From positions 1 through 64,000 of the forward strand of contig NZ_JARXWB010000040.1 of NCBI RefSeq assembly GCF_029892425.1: a stretch of DNA of 64,000 nucleotides. The letters are read 5' to 3'. Positions within the stretch are counted from its first letter, which is position 1; each line of letters begins with the position of its first letter. Below are positions 26,308-33,748 of this stretch, in pieces. Source of the stretch: Bradyrhizobium sp. BR13661. GTDB taxonomy: Bacteria > Pseudomonadota > Alphaproteobacteria > Rhizobiales > Xanthobacteraceae. The notes below the pieces were generated by a model. The model ran no database searches. It saw nothing but the letters and a program-made list of their open reading frames with translations, and was not told the origin of the DNA. The translations under genes were made by a program, and so were the position numbers.

Positions 26308-26999
26308 TGCGCATTCTTTGGGTCGTTGCATGTCTGGTCGCGGCGGCTTTTGCCGCGATCGGCTTCGCGCATGCGCAGGACGCGACGACCCTGAAGAAGG
26401 AGATGATCGGGCAGTGGGAGCTCTCGACCACCGAACGCAGCAAGACCTGCGTCGTCACGATGAAGGGCGATGCTGCTGCGCAGGGCTTCAAGCTCGAGCT
26501 CGAGCCGGCCTGCAAGACCGCGCTGCCCTTCACCAAGGATATCGTGGCCTGGAGCCTGAAGGGCCTCGACATCGTCCGTTTGCAGGATGCATCCGGCGAA
26601 GCCGTGATCGACTTCACCGAGGTCGAAGCCGGCATTTTCGAAGGCCTGCGGCAGGGCGAGGGCGTCTATATTTTGCAGGACCTCGCCGCCGCCCGCTCGA
26701 TGGCCAAGTCGATGGACCAGATGATCGGTGACTGGGCGATGGTCCGCGGCAACGGCCAGCCGATCTGCGGGATAACGCTGACCAACACGGAAGCCGAGCA
26801 GGACAATTTCCAGGTCTTCCTCAAGCCGAAATGCGATGCGGCGATCGCCCAGTTCAACCCGACGCAATGGCGGCTCGAGCGCGGCCAGATCATCCTGATG
26901 TCGAAATCGGGCGAAGTCTGGCAGTTCGAGGCCGACGACAATGCGCAATGGCGCCGGGTTCCCGATACGGCCGATCCCCTGATCATGCTGCGCCAATAG
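26307..26999 (+). CDS. Secreted protein with two AprI/Inh-type inhibitor domains
   Basis: A 230-residue periplasmic protein with signal peptide MRILWVVACLVAAAFAAIGFAHAQ. Two homologous halves follow: residues about 33-115 (MIGQWELSTTERSKTCVVTM ... EPACKTALPF) and about 140-225 (MIGDWAMVRGNGQPICGITL ... KPKCDAAIAQF). Each starts with IGxW and has one cysteine pair, as in the AprI/Inh alkaline-metalloprotease inhibitor family. A tandem pair is unusual compared with the single-domain inhibitors (about 110 residues). It is the last gene of the ABC operon with a one-base start/stop overlap. No target protease gene is in the window, so a different ligand is possible. Confidence 0.72.
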   Translation: MRILWVVACLVAAAFAAIGFAHAQDATTLKKEMIGQWELSTTERSKTCVVTMKGDAAAQGFKLELEPACKTALPFTKDIVAWSLKGLDIVRLQDASGEAVIDFTEVEAGIFEGLRQGEGVYILQDLAAARSMAKSMDQMIGDWAMVRGNGQPICGITLTNTEAEQDNFQVFLKPKCDAAIAQFNPTQWRLERGQIILMSKSGEVWQFEADDNAQWRRVPDTADPLIMLRQ

Positions 27000-27047
27000 G
27001 CGCTTGCCCGTTAACTTTTTCTGCTCTGCAAATTTTTCCGGTGCTGA

Positions 27048-27074
27048 TGTCGATCCCGCCCCGGGCGGATCGTC
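27048..27074 (+). promoter_or_regulatory. Candidate ECF42-type promoter
   Basis: TGTCGA at 27048-27053 and CGTC at 27071-27074 are separated by exactly 17 bases, 64 bases before the YCII-gene start. From memory, ECF42 sigma factors recognise a TGTCGA -35 and a CGTC-like -10 element upstream of their own DGPF/YCII-sigma operons, so this would be the autoregulatory promoter. The match is short and could be chance in GC-rich DNA. Confidence 0.5.
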
Positions 27075-27137
27075 ATCCCAATAGCGAGCTGATCGCGCGA
27101 CTGACCCGGCCGCGTCTCGCCTTAACAGGAGTTTTGC

Positions 27138-27545
27138 ATGCGCTTCATGTACATCGTCACCTCCAGCCAGCCCATGAAAGGCCCGAGCCCTGCGCTGATG
27201 GAGGCCATGCAGAGAATATCCGAGCGGGAAATCAAGGCCGGCCGGATGATCGACAATGGCGGCCTGATGCCGCTTGCGACAGGCGCGCGCGTGCGGATCA
27301 TCGACGGCGAGCTCAGCGTCATCGACGGTCCCTTCATCGAGGCCAAGGAAGTGATCGGCGGCTATGCCATCTTCGAGCTGCGCGACAAGGCGGAGGCGCT
27401 GGCCATGGCCAAGGAGTTCATGCAGCTGCACCTCGATCACATGCCGGGCTGGGACGGCACCTGCGAGCTGCGCGCGTTTGCCACGCCGGGCGTGGACGTG
27501 GCCTGCGAGGTTAACGCGAAGTCGGGCGTAGCCGCGCACGCCTGA
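27138..27545 (+). CDS. YCII-related (DGPF domain) protein
   Basis: A 135-residue cytoplasmic protein of the YCII/DGPF family, a dimeric alpha/beta-barrel fold. The naming motif is intact as VIDGPFIEAKEVIGGYAIF (about residues 61-79), and the N-terminal MRFMYIV strand is typical. AGGAG lies seven to eight bases before the ATG. The function of these proteins is unclear, but genes for them commonly accompany ECF42 sigma factors, as here: the sigma gene starts 31 bases after this stop. Confidence 0.85.
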   Translation: MRFMYIVTSSQPMKGPSPALMEAMQRISEREIKAGRMIDNGGLMPLATGARVRIIDGELSVIDGPFIEAKEVIGGYAIFELRDKAEALAMAKEFMQLHLDHMPGWDGTCELRAFATPGVDVACEVNAKSGVAAHA

Positions 27546-27576
27546 TGGACAGCACCTCGAGTTACGGTCGGCGGCG

Positions 27577-28857
27577 ATGACGGCCGCCGACATCGACCAC
27601 GCCATTCGTGCCACGATTCAAGCGACCTGGCGCGTCGCGCAGCCGCGGCTGATCGCGACGCTGTCGCGCATGCTGCGCGACGTGCCGCTTGCGGAAGAGT
27701 TGACCCAGGACGCGCTGGTTGCTGCGCTGGAAGCGTGGCCCAGCATCGGCGTGCCCGACAATCCCGGCGCCTGGCTGATGACGACCGCGAGGCGCCGTGC
27801 GCTCGATCATCTGCGCCGCGGCAGGATGCTGAACGGCAAGCACGACATGCTGGCGCGGGACATGCTGCAGGAGCAGGAGATCGTGCCCGATTTCGACGCC
27901 GCGCTCGACGACGATATCGGCGATGAATTGCTGCGGCTGATCTTCACGGCCTGTCATCCGATCCTGTCGCGCGAGGCGCGCGCGGCGCTGGCGCTGCGCA
28001 TGATCTGCGGCCTGACCACCTCGGAGATCGCACGCGCCTGTCTGGTGCCGGAAGCCACCATCTCGCAGCGCATCGTCCGCGCCAAGCGGACGCTGTCGAA
28101 TTCCGGTCTCGCCTATGAGACGCCATCAGGCGAGGCTCTGTCGGAGCGTCTCGCCTCGGTGCTGGAGGTCGTCTATCTGATCTTCAACGAGGGCTATCTC
28201 GCGGCGCGGGGCGAGGAATGGCTGCGGCCGCAGCTCTGCGACGAAGCGTTGCGCATCGGCCGTGTGCTCGCGGGCCTTGCTCCTGACGAGCCCGAAGTTC
28301 ACGGCCTCGTCGCTCTCATGGCTTTGAATGCCTCGCGGGCCCGTGCACGCACCGATGCGAACGGTGACCCCATTCTGTTGATGGACCAGGATCGCACGCG
28401 CTGGGATTGGCTGGAGATTCGCCGCGGACTGCGCTCGCTCGAACGCGCCGGCGAACTCGGCGGCGGCGGAGGATTTTACACGCTGCAGGCAGCGATTGCG
28501 GCGTGTCACGCCAGAGCCGAAGCAGCCAGCGCGACCAATTGGCAGCACATCGCGCAGCTCTACGCCGAGCTGGGGCGGCTGGTGCGTTCGCCCGTCATCG
28601 AGCTCAATCGCGCTGTCGCGGTCGGCATGGCCGAAGGACCGCAAGGCGGACTGGACATTCTGGACCAGATTGCCGACTCTCCGGCGCTGGCGGCCTATCA
28701 TCATCTGCCGGCGGTTCGTGGTGATCTCCTGCAAAAGCTCGGGCGGCTCGCAGAGGCGCGCCAGGCCTTCGAAGCCGCCGCGCAGCTTGCGACCAACGGA
28801 CGCGAGCGTGTGCTGATGGAACGGCGCGCCTCGGCGCTCCAGGTTCGAGACAACTAG
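27577..28857 (+). CDS. ECF42-type RNA polymerase sigma factor with C-terminal TPR-like extension
   Basis: A 426-residue sigma factor. Region 2 is at about residues 25-85 (LTQDALVAALEAW, NPGAWLMTTARRRALDHLRR) and region 4 about 125-180 (LTTSEIARACLVPEATISQRIVRAKRTL). The remaining 240 residues are the conserved extension of the ECF42 group (FNEGYLAARGEEW; LQAAIAACHARA; AYHHLPAVRGDLLQKLGRLAEARQAFEAA, the last a TPR-like helix pair). In that group the extension is needed for activity and replaces an anti-sigma factor; none is seen here. It is cotranscribed with the YCII protein and may be autoregulated from 27048-27074. Confidence 0.9.
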   Translation: MTAADIDHAIRATIQATWRVAQPRLIATLSRMLRDVPLAEELTQDALVAALEAWPSIGVPDNPGAWLMTTARRRALDHLRRGRMLNGKHDMLARDMLQEQEIVPDFDAALDDDIGDELLRLIFTACHPILSREARAALALRMICGLTTSEIARACLVPEATISQRIVRAKRTLSNSGLAYETPSGEALSERLASVLEVVYLIFNEGYLAARGEEWLRPQLCDEALRIGRVLAGLAPDEPEVHGLVALMALNASRARARTDANGDPILLMDQDRTRWDWLEIRRGLRSLERAGELGGGGGFYTLQAAIAACHARAEAASATNWQHIAQLYAELGRLVRSPVIELNRAVAVGMAEGPQGGLDILDQIADSPALAAYHHLPAVRGDLLQKLGRLAEARQAFEAAAQLATNGRERVLMERRASALQVRDN

Positions 28858-28929
28858 GTTGCCGCTCCTTGTTGCACGATGCGATTCATGCAACCATGCA
28901 TAGAGTCTGGTCTTGTTCGGATCGCCTTG

Positions 28930-29250
28930 ATGCTCAGAGCCATCGTCATTGTCGTTCTCGCCTTTGCCCTGTCGGGTTGCGATGCCATCGCCACCCTGAA
29001 GGACGGGCTGCAGCAAGCCCAGGCGGTCGAAAGTGATCTTGCGCAATCAACTGGCGTCAAGCCACGGGTTGGCTTCAATTGGAATAACGGACGTCTCACA
29101 TCGGTGACTGTCCTGTTTCCGGCGCTTTATGAGAAGAAGCCCCTGCGCGACCTCGCCGGCCTCGTGCGTGCCGCGGTGACAAAGGAATTCAAGCAGACGC
29201 CGGAGGCGATCGTCGTCTCCTTTACCCTGGACAAGGGGCCCTCTGTCTGA
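28930..29250 (+). CDS. Small lipoprotein
   Basis: A 106-residue predicted lipoprotein. From ATG 28930 the sequence MLRAIVIVVLAFALSGC is a lipoprotein signal with lipobox LSGC and the modified cysteine at residue 17. The mature part is an alpha/beta domain of about 90 residues with no motif I recognise (PRVGFNWNNGRLTSVTVLFP). The in-frame ATG at 28879 would place the lipobox too far in. Asp after the lipobox cysteine (CD) may favour retention in the inner membrane if the Lol rule of enterobacteria applies here. Confidence 0.65.
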   Translation: MLRAIVIVVLAFALSGCDAIATLKDGLQQAQAVESDLAQSTGVKPRVGFNWNNGRLTSVTVLFPALYEKKPLRDLAGLVRAAVTKEFKQTPEAIVVSFTLDKGPSV

Positions 29251-29387
29251 GAGCGGGCGGTCAGACATTTGTCGCAACAGGCTGTCCGCGTGGCGCAAGG
29301 AGCGATCCGGTCCGGTCTCACACGATTATTCTGGCCCGGGATCGTCTCAAACGTTATGACTGGCCGCATCACATGGGAGACTTCGAG

Positions 29388-29693
29388 ATGCTTCGACACC
29401 TTGGAATTGCAGCGTGTTTCGCCGTCGCGATGGCCGTGCCCGTTCATGAGGTGGCGGCACAGGACGCCCTCGGCGGCGCCATTGTCGGCGGCGTGGGCGG
29501 AGCGATCGTGGGCGGCGCGATCGGCGGAGGGCGGGGCGCCGCCATCGGTGCCGTCGTCGGCGCCGGCACCGGTGCCGCGATTGCCGCGGAAGGTGAACGC
29601 CGTCGCTCCGGTTACTACGCCTATCGGCGCGGCTGCTACATGCAGCGCCCGGATGGCCGCTACGTCCCGGTCGATCCGCGATACTGCTACTAG
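29388..29693 (+). CDS. Glycine-zipper membrane-associated protein
   Basis: A 101-residue exported protein. A signal peptide (residues 1-24, cleaved near VAAQ) is followed by a strong glycine-zipper (LGGAIVGGVGGAIVGGAIG and GAAIGAVVGAGTGAAIAAE, about residues 27-66), and then a basic tail with YYAYRRGCYMQRPDGRYVPVDPRYCY, where the two cysteines may bond. ATG 29388 has GGGAGA eight bases upstream. Small glycine-zipper envelope proteins of this kind are frequent in Rhizobiales and are usually annotated as hypothetical; function unknown. Confidence 0.7.
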   Translation: MLRHLGIAACFAVAMAVPVHEVAAQDALGGAIVGGVGGAIVGGAIGGGRGAAIGAVVGAGTGAAIAAEGERRRSGYYAYRRGCYMQRPDGRYVPVDPRYCY

Positions 29694-29704
29694 ATCAGGT
29701 GACC

Positions 29705-29730
29705 GCCGGCGCCTCCAGGAAGGCGCCGGC
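29705..29730. terminator. Bidirectional hairpin terminator
   Basis: GCCGGCGCCT (29705-29714) and AGGCGCCGGC (29721-29730) form a perfect 10-bp stem with a six-base loop between the convergent glycine-zipper and radC stops. No T-run follows on either side, so termination would be less efficient than at a classical site. Confidence 0.5.
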
Positions 29731-29742
29731 ACGGGATTTGGA

Positions 29743-30456
29743 CTAGATCAACCGCATCCCCTTCAAACTCGCATGCCCGTTCTTGCCGACGATGATGTGA
29801 TCGTGCACGGCAATTCCCAACGGCTTCGCAATCTCGATGATCGCCTTGGTCATCTGGATATCGGCCTGCGAAGGCGAGGGATCGCCGCTTGGATGGTTGT
29901 GGACCAGAATGATGGCGGTCGCTGACAGCTCCAGCGCGCGCTTGATCACCTCGCGTGGATAGACCGGCGTGTGGTCGACGGTGCCGGTCTGCTGCACCTC
30001 GTCGGCGATGAGCTGGTTGCGCTTGTCGAGGAAGAGCAGGCGGAATTGCTCCTTGTCGGCGAAGGCCATGCTGCTGCGGCAATAGGCGATCACTTCGTTC
30101 CAGGATGACAGCGCGTTGCGGCTGTTGACCTCGCCCTTGGCGACGCGGTGCGCCGCTGCGGCGATCAGCTTGAGCTGGTTGATCGCGCCCTCGCCCACGC
30201 CCTCGACCTCGCGCAAGCGTGCCACCGGCGCATGGACGACCTCGGCGAACGAGCCGAACACTTTGATCAACGTCTTCGCCAAAGGCTTGGTGTCGCGCCG
30301 CGGCAGCGCCGGGAAAAGCGCCATTTCAAGGAGCTCGTAGTCGCTGAGCGCATCCGCGCCGGCGCTGTAAAAGCGCTCGCGCAGCCGCTCGCGATGGCCG
30401 AGATAATGCGGCGTGTCCTCGGGCTTGCTCTTGTCGGTGTCGGTCTTGGCAGGCAT
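29743..30456 (-). CDS. radC: RadC family JAB-domain protein
   Basis: A 237-residue RadC-like protein. A helix-hairpin-helix region (about residues 60-90, REVEGVGEGAINQLKLIAA) precedes the JAB/MPN metal-binding motif HNHPSGDPSPSQAD (about residues 185-198), with the upstream partner glutamate region and all JAMM residues present. RadC was named for a repair phenotype that later work attributed to another gene; its true activity is unsettled. It is a single gene, convergent with the glycine-zipper protein gene. Confidence 0.92.
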   Translation of the reverse strand: MPAKTDTDKSKPEDTPHYLGHRERLRERFYSAGADALSDYELLEMALFPALPRRDTKPLAKTLIKVFGSFAEVVHAPVARLREVEGVGEGAINQLKLIAAAAHRVAKGEVNSRNALSSWNEVIAYCRSSMAFADKEQFRLLFLDKRNQLIADEVQQTGTVDHTPVYPREVIKRALELSATAIILVHNHPSGDPSPSQADIQMTKAIIEIAKPLGIAVHDHIIVGKNGHASLKGMRLI

Positions 30457-30510
30457 CGTCCGGCAGCATTGCCGCGGATTTCCGCTTTTGCAACCGTCAA
30501 TTGTGACGGC

Positions 30511-31440
30511 CTAGCGGCTCGGCTTCGGCGAGGGCAGGGTGACGGCAACCACCCCGGCGAGAACCAGCGTCATTCCGGTTAGAATGGACCAGGTGAACCG
30601 CTCGCCGAGCAGCGTTGTGCCGAGGATCACCGCAAAGCCCGCCCGCAAATAGCTGCCGCTGGTGGTGCCGAGCGGGCCGAGCGTGCGGATTAGCCGGAAA
30701 TAGATCACCATTGCGAGCGCAGTGCAGACGATCGCAAGCGCCACGACGGCTGTGATCGCCTCTGCCGGCGGCCACGCCAGCGTCCAGGGCCGCTCGAGCA
30801 TCGCAGCCGCGGGCAGCATGAGGATGGCAGCGCAGCTCATGGCGCCGGCCGCCGTGACGATTGGCGGAAGTTTTGCGAATTGTTGCGCCCATATCGGCGC
30901 AAGCGCGTAGCAAAGGCTTGCGCCGAGCACAGCCGCCTGCGCCACCGGTGCGGCTGTGCCGATCCCCGACAGCGCATCGAGACCTATGGTCAGGGCAACG
31001 CCGGCGAGGCCGAGACCGACGCCGATGATCTTTCGGCCGTTTATGGCTTGTCGCCCGCGCCCGGTCATCAAGGTGATCGCGAGTACGAACATTGGTGGCG
31101 TCGCATTGAGCACGCCGGCGAGGCCACTCGTGATGAGCGCCTCACCCCAACTGATCAGGGTGAATGGCAGCGCGCTCTGCAACATCCCTTGCACGACGAA
31201 GGCGGCCCAGACTGATCCATGACGCGGAAGGGAATGACCTCGCACGGCTGCAAGGAGAAGCAGAAGACCTGCCGCGAGCGTCACGCGCACCGCGACCATC
31301 GTGAAGGGTGGAATCGAAGGAATCGCCACCTTGATCAGCGTGAACGAGCTGCCCCAGATCAGCGACAGCAGCAGCAGAAGGGCGATCTCGCGGGCGAGGG
31401 TGGTTTGCGCTGATGTTGCCTGCTGGACCTGCGTGCTCAT
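30511..31440 (-). CDS. DMT superfamily transporter (two EamA domains)
   Basis: A 309-residue inner-membrane protein with ten hydrophobic segments arranged as two EamA repeats (first LLLLSLIWGSSFTLIKVAIPSIPPFTMVAVR-like start, described in pieces: SLIWGSSFTLIK; second LGASLCYALAPIWAQQF). This topology and the LIWGSSF motif are typical of drug/metabolite exporters of the RhtA/YdcZ-like group. ATG 31440 is taken; an upstream in-frame ATG adds ten residues without hydrophobic character. It is divergent from the AdaA-like gene. The exported metabolite cannot be inferred. Confidence 0.88.
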   Translation of the reverse strand: MSTQVQQATSAQTTLAREIALLLLLSLIWGSSFTLIKVAIPSIPPFTMVAVRVTLAAGLLLLLAAVRGHSLPRHGSVWAAFVVQGMLQSALPFTLISWGEALITSGLAGVLNATPPMFVLAITLMTGRGRQAINGRKIIGVGLGLAGVALTIGLDALSGIGTAAPVAQAAVLGASLCYALAPIWAQQFAKLPPIVTAAGAMSCAAILMLPAAAMLERPWTLAWPPAEAITAVVALAIVCTALAMVIYFRLIRTLGPLGTTSGSYLRAGFAVILGTTLLGERFTWSILTGMTLVLAGVVAVTLPSPKPSR

Positions 31441-31572
31441 GCGATGTGCTCCGGGATTTACCGCAACCATGACCAGGAAGCGGCGGCGCAGGCTGGCCGA
31501 ATTCGGACCTCATCGTCCGATCGAGTCCGATTTCAGCTACTCGGCGGGTCGCATCGAAACTATTATCGCGGC

Positions 31573-32169
31573 ATGACCACGGGCCCGGCGCAACAGCAAA
31601 CCCTGCCGCCGCATCTCGACCGGGAGACCTGCGACCGGGCGCGGCTGGCCCGTGCCCGCGCGTTCGATGGTCTGTTCTTCTCCGGCGTTCGCTCGACGCG
31701 CATTTACTGCCGACCGGTTTGCCCGGTGCGTCCCGCGCGCTCGGTGAATGTTACCTTCTACGCAACCGCTGCTGCCGCCGAGCGGGCCGGCTTTCGCCCC
31801 TGCCTGCGCTGCCGGCCGGAAGCCGCGCCAGGCTCGCCGGCCTGGCTCGGGACGGCCACCACGGTCGCGCGCGGGATGCGGCTGATCGACGACGGCTTTC
31901 TCGATCGCGCCTCAACGACGGAACTTGCCGAAACTCTTGGTGTCGGACCACGCCACCTGCTGCGTCTGTTCCTGCGTCATGCCGGCGCCAGCCCGAGCGA
32001 GATCGCGGCGACCCGGCGCGTTCAGGAAGCCAAACGCCTGATCGACCAGACAGACATGACCCTGGCGGAGATCGCCTTCGCCGCCGGCTTCGGCAGCGTC
32101 CGCCGCTTCAACGACGCCTTTGCGGCGACCTACAAGCGGACGCCATCGTCGTTCCGGCGGCGCCGATAG
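31573..32169 (+). CDS. AdaA-like methylphosphotriester repair regulator
   Basis: A 198-residue protein with an Ada zinc-binding domain (residues about 15-85) and an AraC-type helix-turn-helix domain (about 100-198). The four zinc cysteines are C46 and C50 in IYCRPVCP and C77 and C80 in PCLRCRPE; C46 corresponds to the methyl-accepting Cys of Ada. The second domain includes TLAEIAFAAGFGSVRRFNDAF. It lacks the O6-methylguanine methyltransferase domain, as in Bacillus AdaA, and no ogt or alkA gene is next to it. It should sense methylated phosphotriesters in DNA and activate adaptive-response genes elsewhere. Confidence 0.85.
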   Translation: MTTGPAQQQTLPPHLDRETCDRARLARARAFDGLFFSGVRSTRIYCRPVCPVRPARSVNVTFYATAAAAERAGFRPCLRCRPEAAPGSPAWLGTATTVARGMRLIDDGFLDRASTTELAETLGVGPRHLLRLFLRHAGASPSEIAATRRVQEAKRLIDQTDMTLAEIAFAAGFGSVRRFNDAFAATYKRTPSSFRRRR

Positions 32170-32305
32170 CACCCCACGCCGTCGGCGGCTGGGCCGGCCA
32201 GACGAAAAAAATCTGACATCGACCGTTTCCTTTTCACCGCCCGTTCGTCTCAACGCTGTGGGCCTCAATGAGCGGCCAGCGCAGTTTCCGCCCAGGAGAA
32301 CATCG

Positions 32306-32746
32306 ATGTCAGAGATCAAAGCCACGCCTTCGCGACGCGCAATCGTTGCCACCGGCCTTGGTGCCGGCGCCTTGCTCGCCGCTCAAATCGTCCCGTCACA
32401 CAGCCAGACCAGGAGTTCGACCATGGAAGCCACCATTCGCACCGGCAGCGACATCACCACCCTCGTCAACGTCTTCACGGTCGAGCCAGATAACCAGCAG
32501 ATGCTGGTCCAGCTGCTGAAGGAAGGCACCGAGACCTTCTTCAGCAAGCAGCCCGGCTTCATCTCGTCCAGCGTCCACGCCGGCAAGGAGGGCGGCCGCG
32601 CCATCAACTACTCGCAATGGAAGAGCGCCGGCGATATCGAGAATTTCCGCAAGGATCCGAAATTCGCGCCTTACGTCCAGCGCCTTGCCGCGATCGCCAA
32701 GGCCGAGACCATCCTGTGCGAGGTCGTCGAGGTCAATCATGCCTGA
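32306..32746 (+). CDS. Antibiotic biosynthesis monooxygenase (ABM) domain protein with Tat-like leader
   Basis: A 146-residue protein. The N-terminus (PSRRAIVATGLGAGALLAAQI, residues about 8-28) resembles a twin-arginine signal, and the rest is an ABM domain (VNVFTVEPDNQQMLVQLL ... FISSSVHAGKEGGRAINYSQWKS). ABM proteins are dimeric alpha/beta barrels that oxidise polyketide- or quinone-like compounds or simply bind them. AGGAGAA precedes ATG 32306. It is 66 bases upstream of an ECF sigma factor gene in the same direction, an arrangement that parallels the YCII-ECF42 pair at 27.1-28.9 kb. Confidence 0.75.
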   Translation: MSEIKATPSRRAIVATGLGAGALLAAQIVPSHSQTRSSTMEATIRTGSDITTLVNVFTVEPDNQQMLVQLLKEGTETFFSKQPGFISSSVHAGKEGGRAINYSQWKSAGDIENFRKDPKFAPYVQRLAAIAKAETILCEVVEVNHA

Positions 32747-32812
32747 CTTCGGGCGGGTGGCGCCTCGCCGCCGATTGACGTATCTCGCTGATCGGCGACG
32801 TGGAGGCCAGGC

Positions 32813-33730
32813 TTGACCGACGACGTGACGAGCAATGGTGCAGGGGCGGTCCGGCAGACCGCCCAGCAAGCCCTCGAGCGTCTTGCGGTGGAGATGCGGC
32901 CGCAGCTGCATCGTTACTGCGCGCGCATGACCGGCTCGGTCATCGACGGCGAGGACGTGCTTCAGGAGGCGCTGCTCAAGGCCTTCGAGGCGGCGCCGCG
33001 GACGGAGCCGCTCGACAATCCGGAAGGCTGGCTGTTTCGCATCGCCCACAACGCAGCGCTGGATTTCCTGCGCCGGCGCGCCCGCTACAATGCTGCTCAT
33101 GCCGATGAAGATCTGGACATGATTCCCGCCCTGACCAGTCTCGTGACCGAGCGAGAGATCGTGGCTGCGAGTCTCGGCACCTTCATGCGCCTGCCGGTGG
33201 CGCAGCGCGGCGCCGTGATCTTGCGCGACGTGCTCGGCTATTCCGTCGACGAGGTCTGCACGATCATGGGCAGCGGCATTCCGGCCACCAAGGGCGCCCT
33301 GCAGCGCGGCCGTTCCCGTCTTCGCGAACTCGCGGCGGAATCCGACGACATCAAGCCGCCGGAACTGGATGACGCTGAACGCGCCCGCCTGTTGCACTAC
33401 GTCGAGCGCTTCAACGCGCGCGATTTCGATTCCTTGCGCGACCTGCTGGCCGAAGACGTGTGCCTGGAGATGGTCAACCGGACCCGCCGTGCCGGCCGCC
33501 GCGACGTCAGCGAATATTTCAGCCGCTACGAGGAGACCGCCGTCTGGCATTTCGTGCCTGGATTCGTCGACCGGCATCCGGCGATCATCGCCTTCGACCC
33601 GCAGGACCCGTCAGGCCCGCCGCGCTACTTCGTGCTCCTCGATTGGAAGAACGGCAGCATCGTCAGCATCAGGGATTTCCTGTTCGCGACTTACGCGATC
33701 GAAGGCGCCGAGCTGTTCACGCTGGATTGA
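32813..33730 (+). CDS. ECF sigma factor with SnoaL-like C-terminal domain
   Basis: A 305-residue sigma-70 family factor. Region 2 (about 25-95) includes DGEDVLQEALLKAFEA and NPEGWLFRIAHNAALDFLRR; region 4 (about 125-175) includes RGAVILRDVLGYSVDEVCTIM. From about residue 190 a SnoaL/NTF2-like domain follows (HYVERFNARDFDSLRDLLAEDVCLEMV), the architecture of ECF41-like and related groups in which this domain controls activity in place of an anti-sigma factor. TTG 32813 is the start, with GGAGG six bases upstream. Probably cotranscribed with the ABM gene. The exact ECF group is uncertain. Confidence 0.85.
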   Translation: MTDDVTSNGAGAVRQTAQQALERLAVEMRPQLHRYCARMTGSVIDGEDVLQEALLKAFEAAPRTEPLDNPEGWLFRIAHNAALDFLRRRARYNAAHADEDLDMIPALTSLVTEREIVAASLGTFMRLPVAQRGAVILRDVLGYSVDEVCTIMGSGIPATKGALQRGRSRLRELAAESDDIKPPELDDAERARLLHYVERFNARDFDSLRDLLAEDVCLEMVNRTRRAGRRDVSEYFSRYEETAVWHFVPGFVDRHPAIIAFDPQDPSGPPRYFVLLDWKNGSIVSIRDFLFATYAIEGAELFTLD

Positions 33731-33748
33731 CAACGAACGGCAAACAGA

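Noticed and set aside
25899..27614. 571-codon minus-strand open frame
   Set aside because: It is antisense to the dehydrogenase, Inh and YCII genes, all of which have clear families, starts and coupling.
32214..32249. ECF promoter before the ABM gene (TGACATCGA ... CGTC)
   Set aside because: The spacer is 23 bases, too long for the usual 16-17, and the -35 does not match a known group well enough.
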